Notes under the pieces: generated by a model
Databases searched by the model: none
The model's input: only the letters and a program-made list of their open reading frames with translations
What the model was told of the DNA's origin: nothing
Assembly: GCF_047495875.1 (NCBI RefSeq)
Contig: NC_092463.1
Coordinates: forward strand, 33,545,724 to 33,609,723
Origin: Pithys albifrons albifrons
Taxonomy: Eukaryota > Chordata > Aves > Passeriformes > Thamnophilidae
DNA: 64,000 nt
Direction of reading: 5' to 3'
Made by a program: the position numbers and the translations under genes
Part shown: positions 27,382-40,704 of the stretch, piece by piece
Layout of the letters: every line of letters begins with the position of its first letter
Position numbering within the stretch: the first letter of the stretch is position 1

Positions 27382-27780
27382 GGACATCACACACAGACCA
27401 ATATGATCAAGCGAATGCCGAATTTATTATACACCACACACAGTTTATATAGAGCTAAAGCTACACACCATTGGCTAAGTTAAAACCTCACACCACCAGG
27501 CTACAAACTTTAATTGGTTATAATCCATATCTCACAAGGACAATGTTTATATTATCTTATCCTCGCTGTTTTCACGCACCTGCAGAGTCCTGTGAGAACC
27601 TAAGGAGCTCCCATGAGAAACCTTTAGGGAAAAGCTAACTCCTCCAAGCAGCTGTGACTTGTTGCTGCTTCTTAGCTGATAGCTAAGTCTCACAGGGTTT
27701 GCGCAGGCTGGTTTCAGTCTTGCAGGATCTTATATAGATCTGAATTGCTCACTTTTGATTTTACTGTAGCTACATGTCGG
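27382..27780 (-). mobile_element. Endogenous retrovirus LTR (alpharetrovirus-like layout)
   Basis: Read on the minus strand, a TATATAAA box (plus 27444-27451) is followed within about 20 bp by AATAAA (plus 27423-27428), and then by a GATCATATTGGT-containing stretch up to the end near 27382. The almost overlapping TATA and poly(A) signals, with a very short R region, are the layout of avian leukosis-type LTRs. The upstream (U3) limit is uncertain. No coding region is attached. Confidence 0.62.
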
Positions 27781-30700
27781 TGTGTTTTTATCAATTTATT
27801 TCTAGCTAACCAGGGTCAATGACATTGCAAAAGACATGGCCTCTCTTTATATCCAGGACATACAAATCACACATAGGTAAGTGTGGAACTCTAGACCACA
27901 GGGAACACTTGCCAAAACTACCTAGAAGGGGACTTCAGGTCAAAATTTTCATCTGCAAAAACTATGTTAACCTTCAGTTTCTTTATGCTTTTGCAAGTCA
28001 TTGGATTAAAGCGGTAGATTACATTAGACCATCAATTCTACAGCAAAATTCCACCAAAAAAACAAGGAACGTTTGAAGTCTTCTTTTACCAAAAGGTACA
28101 GTTGAAAAAATTAGAGGTTTCTTTTAGACAAATCCCTTGTCAAGCTAAGACGTTTCAAGCATTATAAAAATTTTACTCCTACAATCTTTCTTCATTTTAT
28201 ATGTTCCCATCTCCTTTGAATGGATACCAACTTCTGACCCAAATGGAACTTCAAAACAGACTTTTCTTTGGAACAATAACCCTGCCTCAAAAAGCATAAT
28301 AATATCTTGCTCAATTTACTAACAGCAACAAAACCCAATTAATGATTGAATTTGTGCCAAAATGAAAATCTTGGTTGATTGAGGGTTTTTGTAGAAAAAC
28401 CTGTTAATGATTTCATATGACTTCAAAGATCCTTAATCTTTGCAGATGTATTTACCCCTCAACCAAATTATCAGGGAAAGTATCATATTCTAAACCTAAC
28501 AGGAAAAAAAAAGAAATAGAAAAAAAAGAAAAGAAAAAAAAGAAAAAAGACTACCACCAGAGGAAAAAATAACATGTATTGTTCTCCAGCAACACAGGAA
28601 CTGTTCATTTTTCTGGCCATTGCAACACACAAGTAACCACTCTACTCTTCATATGAGATGACACACTCATACTGTCAGTGATTCTCCTCCCATCTCAAGA
28701 GGATTATTTTGTATTTCTTTCTGAGGTCTTCTAAAAAGCAAATATTTGTTTGCATTCTGCACATCCTGAGTGCTGATCACAAACTCTTTTGCTAGAAAAG
28801 TGTGTTCTAGTGCATGTTCTTTTGTATGAATAATTTGTACAGTAATCTACTTTCCTTTCCCCACATGACTGGATTAAAGTTTTATGGGGCACAGGGTAAA
28901 ACCAAACAATAAGAATAATCTTACTGTCATCGTCACCAAGTTTCACAGCAATTCTGTTTTCATGTTTTCCTCATTCCATCCTTTTCCTCCTCTGTTTTTT
29001 AGACAATTCATTTCTCTACTTGTTGTCCCTCAGTCTGAAGTCTTCCCTGCTGCTCACATGAAACGGTGTAAGTTACTGACTGTTGAAAACTTCAGCTGAA
29101 ATGCAGCCAGGTCAAGATGAGGTTATATAAAAGTTTAAAGGCAACATTTTTAGGTCACATTCTCAGCAGCGCAGATTCCAAATGTTTCAGTAAGCAGACT
29201 GCATTTAACACTGTAGCTGACAGTATTCATTAAATTAATACTATGCCTATAGAGAGTTCATAAAGTGCATTTTTACCATCCATACCCTATAAGCACATGC
29301 TGTACTTGTACCGTTCCCAGACTACCTATACAGCCAGGTATTTATTTGTACTCAGTTACAGAAAGGAAGAAACTTAAAAGCAGTTGTTTTTCCCAAAATA
29401 ATTTCATAACAAAACTATGGCTTTTCTTTATTTTTTTCCCTCTCTGTATGAAGATGAGGTAATCTTTGAAATTATAAACAAAATTTAAAGCCTAGTCATT
29501 CTAAATACTTTATACTGTGCATGCTTGTTTTCCTTTCCTAATACCATTGCATGTGCCAACTCTCAGCACTGTGAGGAATCTCCACTTCACAAAAGTTTAC
29601 TTTTGTTTTTTTTCCTTAGTAAAATGGCCTTTACAGTATTTTGGTTAAGCATTTTCATGACTGGAGATTTATTTGAACATTTCAGATGTGAAACCTCTTG
29701 GAAATTCTACAGAATGTATTCAGTTTGGTTGCAAATCCTGAGAAAACGTGTGTTTGTTCATAGTTTCAATAAATTAAATAGAGCCTATGACTGTAGGTAT
29801 GAATGAACCAGAAAAGAGCAACAATATACTTCTAACAGCAGCTACAAAACTTAACCTTTAGAAAAAAATTACCACATTTCCTTTGTGCATTTCCTTACAT
29901 AATAAACTTATATAATCCCATACTTTATGGCTGCAGATACTCTCTTTTACCTAATGATCACAATGTTCAGGGGAGTATTAACAGCATTTCATGAGTTTAC
30001 AATGTACAGCCTCTCACTCAGACACCACCATACATTACTCACTGCTCTGTGGTAGGATTTTCAGATGCATTGGTGACACCAATGACCACAACTTTGCATC
30101 ATACATCTAGCCATATTCTTTACTAGAATTTCAATAATGAGTTCCACCTCCAGCCAAAAACTAAGATCTGAGAAACAAATGCTTTTCTCACTGAAAACCT
30201 GGAAAGACATCATAACCCAAAGTAAAACACAAATGACAGTAAAAAAGTGAATTCTGTTACTTGATCATCAGGCCACACACATGTCAGCTTTCTGGTCTTA
30301 CTAGATTAACACTCCAGTATGATTTCCTGTGATTTTCTTAGCATCACTTCCTATATGAGCACTCAGAAAGGAGGAGAAAATAACAAAGAGTCTCTGTAAG
30401 CACTATTCCGATTGTTATTCAGGCCAAGAGTCCAGGCAGTTGGTAACAGCTTGTTCTGCATCGCTAGAGATAATCCCAGGAGGGGCACAGGTAGTAGCCA
30501 GGCAGTTAGAGCTAGGTTATACTGTTTAAAAGGATCAGGGCTGAGCAGAGAACGTAGAATCAGAAGTTGGCAAAAGACCCAGTTAAATTCTGGACAGGAG
30601 GACAGCAACTAATTTCTGCCTCAAAAACACAAACTAACTGTACAAAAAGTAGCAGGCCCATCATTATTTTCAAAACCTTAATCAAAAGTATTTCCCTTTG

Positions 30701-33700
30701 CAAAGTCTTTATGCAAGAGACATAAGCATTTCAAAGAACAAGTGAGTTTACTTACAAACTTTTTTAAAAATTAAAAAAAAAGGCCCAGCCCTCTTCTACC
30801 TCCCTTGAACCTTCAGATCTTGACCATGCCTTGTTACATCATTGTAGACACCTCCATAAAATTTAAACTTTACTAATACAGTTCTGCTGCAACATCCTCA
30901 CAACTTCCATGCCAACAGCATTATTTTTTAAATTATTTTCAAAATGGTTTCATCATGAACTAGTACAACTCATTACCTTCTATTCCCTGCTGGCTTTTGA
31001 CTGAAATGGATAAAGAGAAGTCTGGTGGAATCCATCCAAGCAATCAATGTATTTGACAGAGAGAAAATATTTTCAAACATTTTTAATTCATAACAGTATC
31101 ACCTCTTTGATATACTGTATGTATTTCATTACTATTCTACCATTTGTGCTGAGGTCCTCATTGAAGACATGGGTGATCTGAGGTATGGAAAATTGATTTG
31201 GTTTGCCACGTGGGAGGCAAAGGAAGTGAATGGCAAAGCCCAGACCTGTAAGTTGTTCATATTTTGTACTTCACCAAGTGTACTTATAAATGTTCTCTTC
31301 CTTTTTGCATTCCAATTTCAAATTTTACACTTCCTACTTGAGTCTAAAGTTACTTATCTTTATGTGGTTGTTTTACTGCTAGACAAGTCTACATTTTAAT
31401 AATTGCTTATGCAGAATTATACAAGCTGGGAAGGCAAAGAATCAAGAACAAAACCAACATTCCAAAACAGGGTGAGCTTCCCACTGTAGAAATAACAATG
31501 GTAATTAAAGAGGAGTTTTGCAATTATAAAAATGCTTTAACTATAAAAAGGAAAGAAATGAAAATACTCTTGGTGTCGCTAACACCCTTGCATGATGAAA
31601 CAAGCCAGCATCCTTAAAACATCATTTACAGAGAGAAAGAAATAAGCCAACATGCTCTAACAGCAGTTAGATTACCATATGTGAGTGAGCATTCCCTGCA
31701 TAAATGCATCAATGCATGCATTATAAACCCTGTCCTTTTTGTGGTTAGAAGTGAGATGCCAGTTAAACACCCCATAACCCGGATATACATACTTTCTGCA
31801 TTTAGGTTTTATGTATTCAGTTTTATAGTCCTCTTTAACCTATCCATATATTCAGTATCTTGTTTATATGTGAAGAAATTCAAGACAGAGAATGTCTTTT
31901 TTGAATGAAGAAAACTTCTCATATTTCCTTTCCATCAGACCAAGATGCGGCTATCAATGTATTCCTCATATTGAGGATGTCATCAAAGAAGAAAAAGAGT
32001 GTTTTGACTGAAAATCTACTATGCATGAAAAACCTGTGGATCATAATGTGGTCAACAACAGCTAGCTCATTCGGGGTTAGGTCCCAAAATCAGGGTCATA
32101 ACTGATACAGCAACATCTGACTACTATCACATTCCCATCTGTTAAAGCTAACCCTCTCTCACAACCCTTATGGTTATGTATGTTTGGGTGCAAAAAGAAG
32201 TGCGAAATGCCCTGTTTCCAGTTTAAGTTCATATATTTAGGTGCTTGTTTCCAAAATCCAGAGACCCAAACTGCTCAGAGAATTTCTCCACAAACATTCC
32301 GTTCCTTAACGTATTATAGGCAATGGGGTTTGGATTTATGGTTGCTTTTTTCTTTTTTTTCCCCTTCAGCCTATCATGGGTACCTGACCTGAAATAACAT
32401 CTTCCAACAAAGAAAGAAGGAAAATGCTTACTTTTTCATACCAATCCACATGCCACATTCCACTGCATTTTTAGTTTCTAACTCCTGAAAGCTCTGATTA
32501 AACATGTCTTCCTACTTGTTCATAAAGTGTTTAGTTTGTATGGAGTACCACTGGCTCATAAATTAAACCTGAACACAAAGCAACACAGAGTGACTTATTC
32601 AGCAACACAGGGGCAGTTTCTAGTTTATGATGAACTGAAAAGCTACATGCACATTTGTTAGCCCCAGAAACTAAATGTCTTCCTGATCTTATTTTTTTTG
32701 TTTATTTTTATCTAAAAGCAGAAATACTGTTTATTTCTCCCGAGGATATATAAATTATTAAATGCAATATGCATACACTTTATTCCCTTATGTTTCTGCA
32801 AGTGAATTGGAGGCTGTACTTCTTCCCTGACTTGTGACTGTTGGTCATGTTTTGAAACATGTTCTAGCATTTCCAGTTTTCTTGCGTCTGTGTGTTGAAT
32901 AATATTCTCTCTTCATCATGGCAAAAAAAAATTATTCACAGCCACAAAGCCAGTATGCAGTTTTGTTAGGCCTCTTAGTGTACAGAGTATGTTTTTAGGA
33001 AGGGCCATAGGAGAAAAATACATATAATGAAATTCACAGTTTCTCAGAGAGAAACCTAGTAAAGTTTCAGAGGTTTTTCTCAATCAGTAATTCAGTGATG
33101 AGAAAGAAAAACAGGAAGACAGAATTTATGATGTCCAGGGAGGTTCAGCACTTTGGATTAAGAATTTAAATCTGTATACGCCTGAGAATGTATGCAAGGA
33201 TACAGGATGTGTGCAAGTGCATGCAACAGTTAGCAATATAAAGGAGCATCTCTGCATTGCTGAATCACACTTTTAGTAAGTACATTTAGCACCATTCTGC
33301 ACTGGGAAGCTACAGGTAGGTAATAGCTTCTGAGAGAAAATTCCAGTTGGTATGCTCAGATCTTGACTTGTGAAAAATGTTAGGCTGCCAGTGTGAGGCA
33401 GTACAGTGCTTCATCTACCCATTGAGGAAAAGACTGAAAACAAAGATTCTGTGTTTGTCTAAATGAACAGTGAAGATAGTCTTGTATCAATCCTGCTCAT
33501 AGACTGAGCCAGCCAGACGTGCACCACCTGTGGTGCAGAGACACTGCTGGTTGGTGCTGTGCTGGAGTTAATAAGCATAGCTGCAAGGCTCTATATTTTA
33601 CTTCAGACTTGTTGCCAAGACCTAAGATAGTACATACTCCTAGATACAGACACTCAAATTACATTCCAGTTTATGCCTTGGCATGATGTTTTCAGATAAG

Positions 33701-34374
33701 TTCCTTTAGTCAAAATTTTCTGAACAGCCTTCAAGATAGGATGCCTTCACCGTTGCAGGAAAAGAGGCATATTCTTAGGAAGCAAATCACATACATTTAG
33801 CCCATACATCTAAGGCTGTTCAGCAATAGCACAAATTTTGCACTGGCTGTTTTTGAAAATGTTACTGTCAAAACCTTCCTTCATGCCTCTAATTTCCATC
33901 CCTGCAACTGAATAGTATAACTCTTTACAAACATTTAAAGAATATTTTTGAAATACTTCTGTAATAAATGCTGTAATACTGATAATAACTTCCAAACAGA
34001 AGATAAGCCTTCCTGGCTTGCTCTGTGAAGGTATATCAGGTTCTTGGTCTTGACTTAGCAAAGTTGGCTAAAACCGTGTTCAGATACAAACAGTTCTATC
34101 CTATCAATAGTCTTGTATACAAAATAATGTTGAAATTCATCTCAGTGAAGACCAAGTCCTGTACTTACAAACAAGAAATCAAATAAAATATGAAAATAAC
34201 TGGCAAGACAACAAAGAACATTGACAGGATGTTAGACCTGTATTAAACAGTCAGCATAAAGATTAATGATATGACACTGTTGCAAAATTAAAATTAAAGA
34301 AAAAGGAGACAACTGTCATGCCAGCATATGCCACCAGAAATATTCTATATAAAAGACACTAAATATTCTTTTCT
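27781..34374. other. Non-coding, no recognised gene
   Basis: 6.6 kb of AT-rich sequence with only the A-rich tract at 28499. No splice-bounded coding frame or transposon was identified. Confidence 0.55.
28499..28550 (+). repeat. A-rich (AAAAAG)n tract
   Basis: About 50 bp of A runs interrupted by single Gs. It is low-complexity and could be the tail of a decayed retroposon, though no body is recognisable beside it. Confidence 0.8.
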
Positions 34375-34830
34375 TCATTAGGTCTTACTAAGGCTTCAGA
34401 TGGAATATTGCCTTGCATAAGTTTTGTTACCATGCTTTTCAAAAAAAAGAAAAGCTGGCAAGAAGTCCAAAGTGGAGAAGAGGTTCAGAAAATATGAACT
34501 ATGAAGAGAGAATGAAGAGATTGGGTTTGTTTAGTCTAGAAGCTGAGGGAAGACATGATAGCATGAAAGACTGCTTGTAAGGGGACAGAAACCAATTCCT
34601 GTGTCTAAGGCAGGAAGGACAAGAAAAAAATAAGTGATTTGCAATAAAGAAAACTGTACTATGAAAGCATGTCTACAAACAGAGATGTGCGGGCAAGCTG
34701 CAGGGAGCAGCTTTGGAACTTAATTGAACGAAAATAGGTTTGGCGAATGGGACAGTCTGCTGTACTTGAGTCTGGTTTACTGTGGAAGACTGAATTAGAC
34801 AGACAATCATCTGAGATCTCAATCCCATTT
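34375..34830 (+). mobile_element. Old, strongly diverged CR1-like LINE remnant
   Basis: A plus-strand frame near 34383 reads LLRLQMEYCLA, like the CR1 segment [11 protein letters not shown], before a stop. Further on, gggtttgtttagtctagaagctgagggaagacatgata resembles the conserved CR1 region encoding [13 protein letters not shown]. Divergence is high and the ends are uncertain. Confidence 0.6.
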
Positions 34831-35197
34831 TTCTCTTTTTTTCCCTCATGTTGCTGCTATCATTCTAGAATACTGTCTACAACACAGAATTTTTACAAAA
34901 ACAAGGAGTAGTTTAGGTTTCTTTGTACTCGCACACCATGGTGCATATCTTCTCATCTCACCTAGCACTCTGTGCTCTGAGATACCATTCGACAGCCCTA
35001 GCTCCTTCTTATACTGATAACCTCATCTATCTACTCTATGTCCTTCGTTCCCTGCTTACTTCATCTACATGTTGTCTGGGAATAAAGAAGCAAACATGGG
35101 GGCTGGTTAGGAGTGCTGGCAAATAAACAGCTTGCGTAAAGCAGCTGACTGGTCATCTATCAGCTGATTAGTTCATACAAGAAATTGACTGATGCCT

Positions 35198-35866
35198 TTA
35201 CCTATAGTTCCAATACCCTGCCATGGGCAGAAACACCTTCCACTAGACCAGGTTGCTGAGAGCTGCATCAAAACTGGCCTTGAACACTTCCAGGAATGGA
35301 GTCTGGGAAATCTGTTCCAGTGCCTCACCACCCCCATAGTAAAAAGTTCATCTTTATATATAATTTAAACCTACTCCCTTTTGGTTTGAAGCCATTATTC
35401 CTTGACTGATTGCTACATGCCTTTGTAAAAAGTCCCTCTTCAGCTCTCTTGTAGCCCCCTTGAGGTGCTGGAGGGTGCTATAAGGTCTGCCTGGAGCCTT
35501 TTCTTCTTTAGGATGAACAACTCCAGCTCTCTCAGCCTGTCTTCATATGAGAGGTTCATCCCTCTGATCATCTTCATAACCCTTCTCTAGACTTGCTCCA
35601 GCAGGTCCACAAAATTCTTACATGTGAAGTCCCAGAGCTGGATGCAGTACTCCAGGTGGGGTCTCACATGGGCAGGGCAGCAAGGCAGAATCACCTCCCT
35701 CATGCTGCTGGCCAAATTTGTTTTGATGCAGCTCAGGATGCAGTTGTAAGTGCCCATTGCCAGGTCATGTTCAGTTTCTTGTCCACCCACACCTCAAGGA
35801 GTATCCATGTTTGGGATTGCCCTGACACAGGTGCAGGACCTTGCACTTAGCCTTGTTGAACACTTT
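35198..35866 (-). mobile_element. CR1 LINE fragment (reverse-transcriptase C-terminal region)
   Basis: Minus-strand copy. Left-hand 3' region reads taccctgccatgggcag...caccttccactagaccaggttgct, a standard avian CR1 sequence. The region 35587-35790 translates on the minus strand to [23 protein letters not shown], part of CR1 ORF2. It is truncated at both ends and has frame breaks. Confidence 0.9.
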
Positions 35867-36150
35867 TATTCAGGGGGGTTTATTCAGAGGAGAGAGGGAG
35901 GTATGTCTACACATCATACTTTTTTAGCTCCTGCGTGACTCTCTCCAGAACTACTTACTGTACTCCACATGCCATGCAACTAGGCAACACTATGGTTACA
36001 AGCAAACTCAAAGACAACTTTCTCAAAACTTCCTTTCATTCCTAATAGTAATTAAAGTGACACAATTTGGGAGATGACTGTAACTGATATAGATATTATG
36101 CTATATGTGATTTAAATTTAGAAGGCATGAGTCACAGCAGGCTGTACTTC

Positions 36151-36733
36151 TGTCATGGTCTAACGCAGCAGGCGGCTTAACACCACACAGCCCCTGCTCA
36201 CTCCCCCCAGCAGTAGGATAGCATAGAGAATCATAAGTAAAAACGTAACATTTGTAGGTTGAGATAAAGATAGTTTAAAAGGACAGAAAAAGAATGGAAA
36301 AATAATTATAATAGTTGTTGTTATTATTATTAATATTATTTTTCTAAAAGAAATACAATAAACAAAACAAGAGATACCCAATGCAACCACTCACCAACCA
36401 ATGCCCAGCCAATTCCTGAGCAGTGGGCCACCACCGCCTGGCTAACTCCCACATTTTATTGTTGAGCATGACGCCACATTGTATGGAATAAACCTTTGGC
36501 CAGTTTGGGTCAGCTGTCCTGGCTGTGTCCCCTCTCAGTTTCTTTTGCCCCCGCTACTACTTGCTGGTGTGGTGGGATGAGAAGGAAAAAGTCCTTGGTT
36601 CATTGTAAACACTACCTAACAACAATTAAAACAGCAGTGTATTACCAACATTATTTTCATCCTAATTCCAAAATGCAGCACTATATCACCTAATACAAAG
36701 AAAATTAACTCTATCCCAGGCAAAATCAGGACA
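36151..36733 (+). mobile_element. Solo LTR of an endogenous retrovirus (583 bp)
   Basis: The element begins TGTCATGGTCTAAC and ends AAAATCAGGACA, matching bird ERVL-type LTRs as I know them. Inside are an A/T-rich TTATTA tract (36310-36345), an AATAAA at 36487-36492, and the sequence ggccagtttgggtcagctgtcctggctgtg. The flanks acttc (before) and ccttc (after) match at 4 of 5 bases, fitting a 5-bp target-site duplication. Confidence 0.8.
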
Positions 36734-36737
36734 CCTT

Positions 36738-39700
36738 CTAATAAAGCAATGTAAGAACTTGATCCTGAAGAATTTTTTTCATGCCAGTAGTCCTTATTCA
36801 TGTAAGTCAATTGGGCTAATGATGTATCTAAAAACTACAGGAATGGGAAAGGCTTTGCAGGATTCAACATTGCTATTATGACCTTTGGAGTAAAGAAAAG
36901 GCTAGACATAATCTGAAATTGCAATAAATGTACCCATACTTTCTATACACTTTTCACCTCATGTATATACATTATGTGGCTTGCAGTTCCATTAAGCAGC
37001 AGACTGCTCGGAAGTTTCAGCTGGGGCGTGTCAAGGATTCTTAGTCATAAATTTCATAGATCATTTTATTTGCTCAAAATAATCTCTTGGCAAGACATCT
37101 TACTTCCCTGCCCCCAAGACATTGTTTGCAATAAAAGCCTGCAAATAACTATACCAGGCAATTTTGTTATTCGGTCTCCTTTCTCAACATGAAATGGAAT
37201 CTTTTCCAGCCTGTGTTCTTCCTAAAGTGTCTACTGCTACTCTGTATGTGCACATTGTGCAACAGCTGCTGCATCAAACTGCTGCAGAAACTTGTGCAGA
37301 ATAAGGGAATGACTAGTATTCTTTATTTTACAGCTCAAGAGTGAAGTTCAGCATTTGTCTTATCTTGTTAATCTAGACCAAGTTCGTAAGACAGATAAAC
37401 TGTAAGATGGGATTCACTAACAGTTTCTATGAATGTAGATAAAAGCAGACAGCTATATATGTTGTGGTAACATGGAGAGGACCTTGGAAATTATAAGACG
37501 GGCTTTTTATGTTATATTTCAGCCCCTTCTAGACATACCATTTTAAGAAATTGGCCTTTAAGAAACTCCAGGCAAATCCCTTCCTAGTACAAAGCTAATC
37601 TTCCCTCTTATGAGCACATTACTGTTTATTCATCAATTCTCTTAGTTATTTTAAATGCATGTCTTTCAAATTGTGTAATGACAGTACAGTCCTTTTCTAA
37701 TTACAAGTTATTCAGTTGCTCTGCTGCACAACTGCCAGCAACACCCAGCTATGTATTGCACAGATCTTTCAATGCCTTTTTCGTGATGCTTAGAAGATAT
37801 TATGCAATATTAAGTAATTAATGGCATTATTAAGAGTGCTCTGTTGGATCTGTGAATAATTTATTGCTTCTGCTTATTTAAAAGAAGAAAATAACAGGGT
37901 AAAGGTTTGTATATTATATGGTATTTTATTCAAATGTGGTTTCATGTTGTAGTAAAATGTGTATGTTCTGTCTTATTGAGTCCTGCCTGACTGTGTAATA
38001 TGAAGTTAATAATGGAGACAAGATGCTCTGTTGATAGGTGAACATAAAGTTAAATCTCTTTTTCATTTAATCTGTGATTATTTTGTCGGAAATATAAGCT
38101 TTGCAGCTGTTTGTTTACAACACAAAAAACCCACACTGGGACACAGAATGCTAACGGATGCAAATGAGCAGCTTTCATTCACTTCATGGGATCAAAGGTC
38201 CCAGTACATAAATGTACAAACACAGGTGCTTATAGTCACCTCTACTGAGTAAAACATCTGAAAACGCATGTCCACAAGTATGTTCTGATTTCTAACAAAA
38301 ACCTAGGAAAGTCTACCAAGTGCTTTAATTTGAATACATGCTCTAATGATACACTGAATAGAAATACTTCACTAAGGCAGAGACTAGCTGCCCATATCTA
38401 AGGTTACCTTTGATCCACTGCTGACAAAGGAAGTAGATAAAAAAGCCTTTTGATAGAGAATACTACATTTATTCCTCTTTATGCCTTCATAGACAAAGGA
38501 AACCCACTTGAACTTTGAAGTACAGTAAACGTTTTTAGTTTCAGGAATAGAGTGGGGGGGTATTTTTTGCTTCATGCTGCAAGTTCTAAATATTTCTTTA
38601 AAATAAATGCTTTTTCTTTCTAGGGGGGAAAAAGGCTTAAAAATTATTGAATGGTTTCACTTTTTCTGGTTAAAAAGTACTACCAGGATTACAGTGGTAC
38701 AAAACTATATGAAAGATTGCAAGAAATTTTATCACTACAGTTAATCCCTTTAAAACATATTCTTCTCATCAAATTTGAGTTCCTTTTGCTAGACTCAAAA
38801 TGTGAATTATACTGAATAAATATGCTGTACACCCATTACAATTTAGAAGAAAACACCTCTGCTTCTTAAGGTGTAAATGCTCAGCTCAATGAGTTAGCTA
38901 TCCATTAATCAGACATTGCAATATCCCTACTTCTTTTGATATTGGAGAAGGTCTGCATTTGATACAAGAACTTCAAAGACAAAAAATATCCAATCTGATT
39001 GGTGTATGCAGGCAAATTACAGCTGTCATTTGCACATAGAATATGCCTGCTAAGAAAGAACACTGATAAACAAATATTATTGTCAAGCACATAAGCACCA
39101 ACATATTTTTTTACTGCAAATTATGTAGAGTGACTCTTTCACAGACATGACATAGCTTTGTCAAAGAGCAATGTGCTGGATTCCACTCCAAAGGGGAAGG
39201 GTTATGTCCTGCATTGAAATCTACCTCCTCTGGGAGCCAACCATTATCTCCTTACTCTTAGGATAATAAACACCAACAGAGGATATGCCACAGAAATACA
39301 GAAAAGGTGAGATCCTTTTTATCTGACTTAAGCCACTAAAACAAAACTAGTCAGCTGTTTCTTTAGGAAACACAGAGCACTTCTAGAAGGGGATTTATTT
39401 CATCCTAAAATAAAGTGATCTTCTGAAGATTCTATTTAACAGAGGAAGGAGCTAAGCAGCAAACCTGGACTAAAAGTCTAAGTTTCAGATGGTAGGACAA
39501 AAGGAATTCCATCAAAAAAGGCCAAAAAAAATTTCTGCATCATAAAATCTTATTATATTTTTGTTAAACTGTAAAATTATAACAATAATAAACAACCCAA
39601 CTCTGTATTTTCAGTGCTGCGCCAGAAAGTTGATATTTTACATATTGTTATATTTACACTCATATACTTTATAGCTTTGTAAAAGGGTACCTTATGTATT

Positions 39701-40061
39701 TTTAAAGCTCATCTTCTGTGCGATTAAAACTTACCAGATAAAACAGTGTGACTTGTTTTATCATCCAGTTCAGCAGCATCATTCCAATGCACATTGCCTG
39801 TCGCATTACAATTTCAGCATAGGTCATCGATATTCCTTGTTGCATTTATGTAACTTGAAATTTTAAAAAACCCTCTTACTGCATGCCTACAAAAAACATT
39901 AGCAAAAGATTCTAGACAGAAGGTCTTATGTAGAGAAAAGTTCACTTCTTCTATTACACCAGTCTTGCATTTCTTTCTTATTTGCCCTAGAATCAAACGA
40001 CACTTGAAGCCATAGTGATTGATTCTTTGATCTCATTTGCATATTGTTATCATAACAGGTA
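36738..40061. other. Non-coding, no recognised gene
   Basis: 3.3 kb of AT-rich unique sequence between an LTR and a CR1 copy. No feature is supported. Confidence 0.55.
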
Positions 40062-40704
40062 CCATAGAATCATATAATGGTTTAGGTTGGAAGGGACCTT
40101 AAAGATCCTCTAGATCCCTTTGCCATGGGCAGGTACATCTTACACTAGACCAAATTGTTCAGAGCCCTATTCAACATGGCCTTCCACAGATGGAGTAAAG
40201 AATTTTGTCCTAGTATCCAATCTAAACTTACTTTCAGCTTGAAGCCATTACCTCTTTTCCTATCCCTACATGTCCTTGTAAAAAGTCCCTCTCCAGCTCT
40301 TGTTGTAGGTTACCTTCAGATACTGAAAGACCTCAATGAAGTCACTCCAGAGCCTTCTACAAGCTGAACAATCCCAATTCTATTAGTCTTTCCTCACAGG
40401 AGAGATGTTCAATCCCTCTAATCAACTTCGTGGCCCTCCTCTGGTCTTGCTCCAAGAGGTCAATATCCTTCCTGTGCTGGAGAGCCCTGAGCTGGATGCA
40501 GCACTGCAGGTGGAGTCTCACAAATGCAGAGCAGAGGGGCAGAATCCCCTCACTCGACCTTCTGGCCATGCTGCTTTGGATGCAGCCCGGGACACAACTG
40601 GCTTTCTGGGCTGCAAGCCCACATTGCCGGGTCATGTCCAGGCTGTCATCCACCACCATCCCCAAGTCCTTCTTGGCAGGGCTGCTCTCAATCCCTTCAT
40701 CCCT
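40062..40704 (-). mobile_element. CR1 LINE fragment with intact 3' end
   Basis: Minus-strand copy. It begins at the left with agaatcatataatggtttaggttggaagggacct, the reverse complement of the CR1 3' terminus. Region 40357-40665 encodes DDSLDMTRQCGLAAQKA, FVRLHLQCCIQL and IEHLSCEERLIELGLFSL on the minus strand, from ORF2. It is 5'-truncated. Confidence 0.92.
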
